Of a DNA stretch of 6,548 nt, positions 5,386 through 6,548 are shown in pieces; positions within the stretch are counted from its first letter, which is position 1; each line of letters starts with the position of its first letter. This DNA is from Lachnospiraceae bacterium (lineage in GTDB: Bacteria > Bacillota > Clostridia > Lachnospirales > Lachnospiraceae). Both the position numbers and the translations under genes were made by a program. The DNA lies in assembly GCA_024695225.1 (NCBI GenBank), contig JAILIO010000022.1:1-6548 (forward strand). The letters are read 5' to 3'. Below the pieces are notes generated by a model. That model made no database searches, was not told where the DNA came from, and saw nothing but the letters and a program-made list of their open reading frames with translations.

Positions 5386-6324
5386 ATGAAAAAGATGATC
5401 GGGAACGCCCTGGACATAATAGGGAACACACCGCTGCTAAGAGCCGCCAACTACAGCAGCGCTGCAGGTCTTAAGGGCACTTCTCTGCTGGCCAAACTGG
5501 AATATCTGAACCCCGCAGGCTCAGTCAAGGACCGGGTTGCCTGGGGAATGATAAAGGATGCCGAAGAGAAGGGGATTCTCAAACCCGGAGCCACCATCAT
5601 CGAGCCCACCAGCGGAAACACCGGGATCGGCCTGGCTGCCGTGGCCGCTGCCAGGGGCTACAAGGCCATCTTCACCCTTCCGGAGACCATGAGCGTGGAG
5701 CGCCGGAAACTCCTCGCAGCATACGGCGCAAAGTTGGAACTCACAGAGGGTTCAAAGGGCATGAAAGGCGCCATAGACAAGGCAGAAGAACTGAAAAACT
5801 CGATCCCGGGATCCGTGATCCTCGGACAGTTTGTGAATCCCGCCAATCCGGATACCCACTACAGGACCACAGGCCCGGAAATATGGGACCAGACAGAGGG
5901 CAAAGTGGACATATTCGTAGCAGGCGTTGGCACAGGAGGGACACTTACCGGGACAGGCCGCTACCTGAAGGAGCAGAACCCGGATGTGAAAATAATAGCG
6001 GTGGAGCCCGCAACATCCGCAGTCCTTTCCGGAAAAGAGCCCGGCCCCCACGAGATCCAGGGAATAGGCGGTGGCTTTATCCCTGAGACGCTGGACACAT
6101 CCATATATGATGAGGTCCTCCCCATAGAAAATGAAGACTCCTACGAGGAGGCGCGGAGATTCGCCAAATCCGAAGGAATACTTGTGGGCATTTCCTCGGG
6201 AGCTGCCCTCAAAGCGGGTCTGATACTGGCCTCCCGCCCGGAGAACGCAGGAAAGAACATTGTTGTACTGCTCCCGGATTCCGGAGACAGATACCTTTCA
6301 ACCACTCTTTTCAGCGAGGGCTGA
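5386..6324 (+). CDS. cysK: Cysteine synthase A (O-acetylserine sulfhydrylase)
   Basis: This cytoplasmic PLP enzyme makes L-cysteine and acetate from O-acetyl-L-serine and sulfide, the last step of cysteine biosynthesis. It has 312 residues, the normal length for the family. DIIGNTPLL (10-18) opens the fold, and K48 in AGSVKDR is the Schiff-base lysine. TSGNTG (75-80) is the substrate-binding loop, and GVGTGGT (180-186) binds the cofactor phosphate. IQGIGGGFIPE (224-234) is CysK-like, GISSG (268-272) is present, and LPDSGDRYLST (296-306) supplies S299 near the pyridine nitrogen. These favour CysK over CysM or cystathionine beta-synthase. AGGAGG at 5375-5380, five bases before the ATG at 5386, fixes the start; the internal ATG at 5395 is spaced less well. 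No cysE is nearby, so it appears monocistronic, bounded by its own leader and terminator. Sulfur or cysteine regulation is expected from the family but not shown here beyond the leader dyad. Confidence 0.97.
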   Translation: MKKMIGNALDIIGNTPLLRAANYSSAAGLKGTSLLAKLEYLNPAGSVKDRVAWGMIKDAEEKGILKPGATIIEPTSGNTGIGLAAVAAARGYKAIFTLPETMSVERRKLLAAYGAKLELTEGSKGMKGAIDKAEELKNSIPGSVILGQFVNPANPDTHYRTTGPEIWDQTEGKVDIFVAGVGTGGTLTGTGRYLKEQNPDVKIIAVEPATSAVLSGKEPGPHEIQGIGGGFIPETLDTSIYDEVLPIENEDSYEEARRFAKSEGILVGISSGAALKAGLILASRPENAGKNIVVLLPDSGDRYLSTTLFSEG

Positions 6325-6369
6325 AAATACTGATTTAAGGCTGTGTACATGGGAGAGATTCCCGGTCCG

Positions 6370-6392
6370 AAGCCCCTTCTACAGGGGCTTTT
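6370..6392 (+). terminator. Rho-independent terminator of cysK
   Basis: AAGCCCC (6370-6376) and GGGGCTT (6384-6390) form a perfect 7-bp stem with a seven-base loop, followed by a short T run (6389-6392) and then GATTTG. It lies 46 bp after the cysK stop codon. The loop and right arm also form the beginning of the downstream tandem repeat. Confidence 0.7.
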
Positions 6393-6529
6393 GATTTGAG
6401 TCCGGAATTCTTCCGGTTCTCTTCGACAGGGGCTTAAGATTTGGGTTCGGAATTCTTCCGTTCTCTTCTACAGGGGCTTTGGATTTGGGTTCGGAATTCT
6501 TCCGGTTCCCTTCTACAGGGGCTTTGGAT
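6377..6529. repeat. Second tandem array, 44-45 bp units, three copies plus a partial
   Basis: Units start at 6377 (45 bp), 6422 (44 bp) and 6466 (45 bp), with a partial copy at 6511-6529. Each begins TTCKACAGGGGCTT and contains an inner hairpin, CGGAA-TTC-TTCCG (6403-6415, 6448-6460 and 6492-6504; one base pair longer, CCGGAA/TTCCGG, in the first). The unit shares no obvious sequence with the array upstream of cysK. After the partial copy, the last 19 bases of the window show nothing recognisable. Confidence 0.9.
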
Positions 6530-6548
6530 CATTTGGTCAGCAGTTTTA

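Overview
The window is about 6.5 kb of moderate-GC chromosomal DNA. It probably comes from a Firmicute of the class Clostridia, most likely a Lachnospiraceae-type gut or rumen bacterium. This is an inference from strong GGAGG-type ribosome-binding sites, a seven-helix membrane hybrid kinase with a C-terminal HPt domain, and a response-regulator diguanylate cyclase carrying a degenerate second GGDEF-like module. No rRNA, tRNA, CRISPR array, integrase or transposase gene is visible.

Layout. At the left edge (1-119, minus strand) is the N-terminal piece of what looks like a glycosyltransferase. Its reading frame appears broken near its start. Reading away from it is a REC-GGDEF response regulator (252-1580) behind a good sigma-A-like promoter that carries a dyad over its -35 box. 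A rho-independent-type hairpin separates it from a large hybrid sensor histidine kinase (7TM-HisKA-HATPase-REC-HPt-tail, 1701-4247). Converging on the kinase gene is a small minus-strand gene (4281-4634) for a two-helix membrane protein of unknown function. It contains an 18-bp tandem duplication and has its own promoter candidate. A gene-free stretch of about 750 bp follows, holding a 37-38 bp GC-rich tandem repeat array (4930-5196) and a structured leader. Then comes a complete cysteine synthase A gene (cysK, 5386-6324). It ends in a terminator hairpin that runs directly into a second, unrelated 44-45 bp tandem array (6377-6529).

How the genes may work together. The kinase has every element of a multistep phosphorelay (H248 to D550 to H714 in its own numbering) but no output domain. 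The adjacent response regulator supplies a receiver (D53) joined to a diguanylate cyclase with intact GGDEF and I-site motifs. The simplest reading is a membrane signal that controls cyclic di-GMP synthesis. The divergent glycosyltransferase remnant would fit a cell-surface polysaccharide neighbourhood, but that link is speculative. The cysteine synthase appears to be a separate transcription unit of primary metabolism.

I see no clear undescribed multi-gene system. The most unusual signals are the two different minisatellite arrays flanking cysK, the degenerate GGDEF-like tail of the cyclase, the two-hairpin element between the cyclase and kinase genes, and the small two-helix membrane protein.
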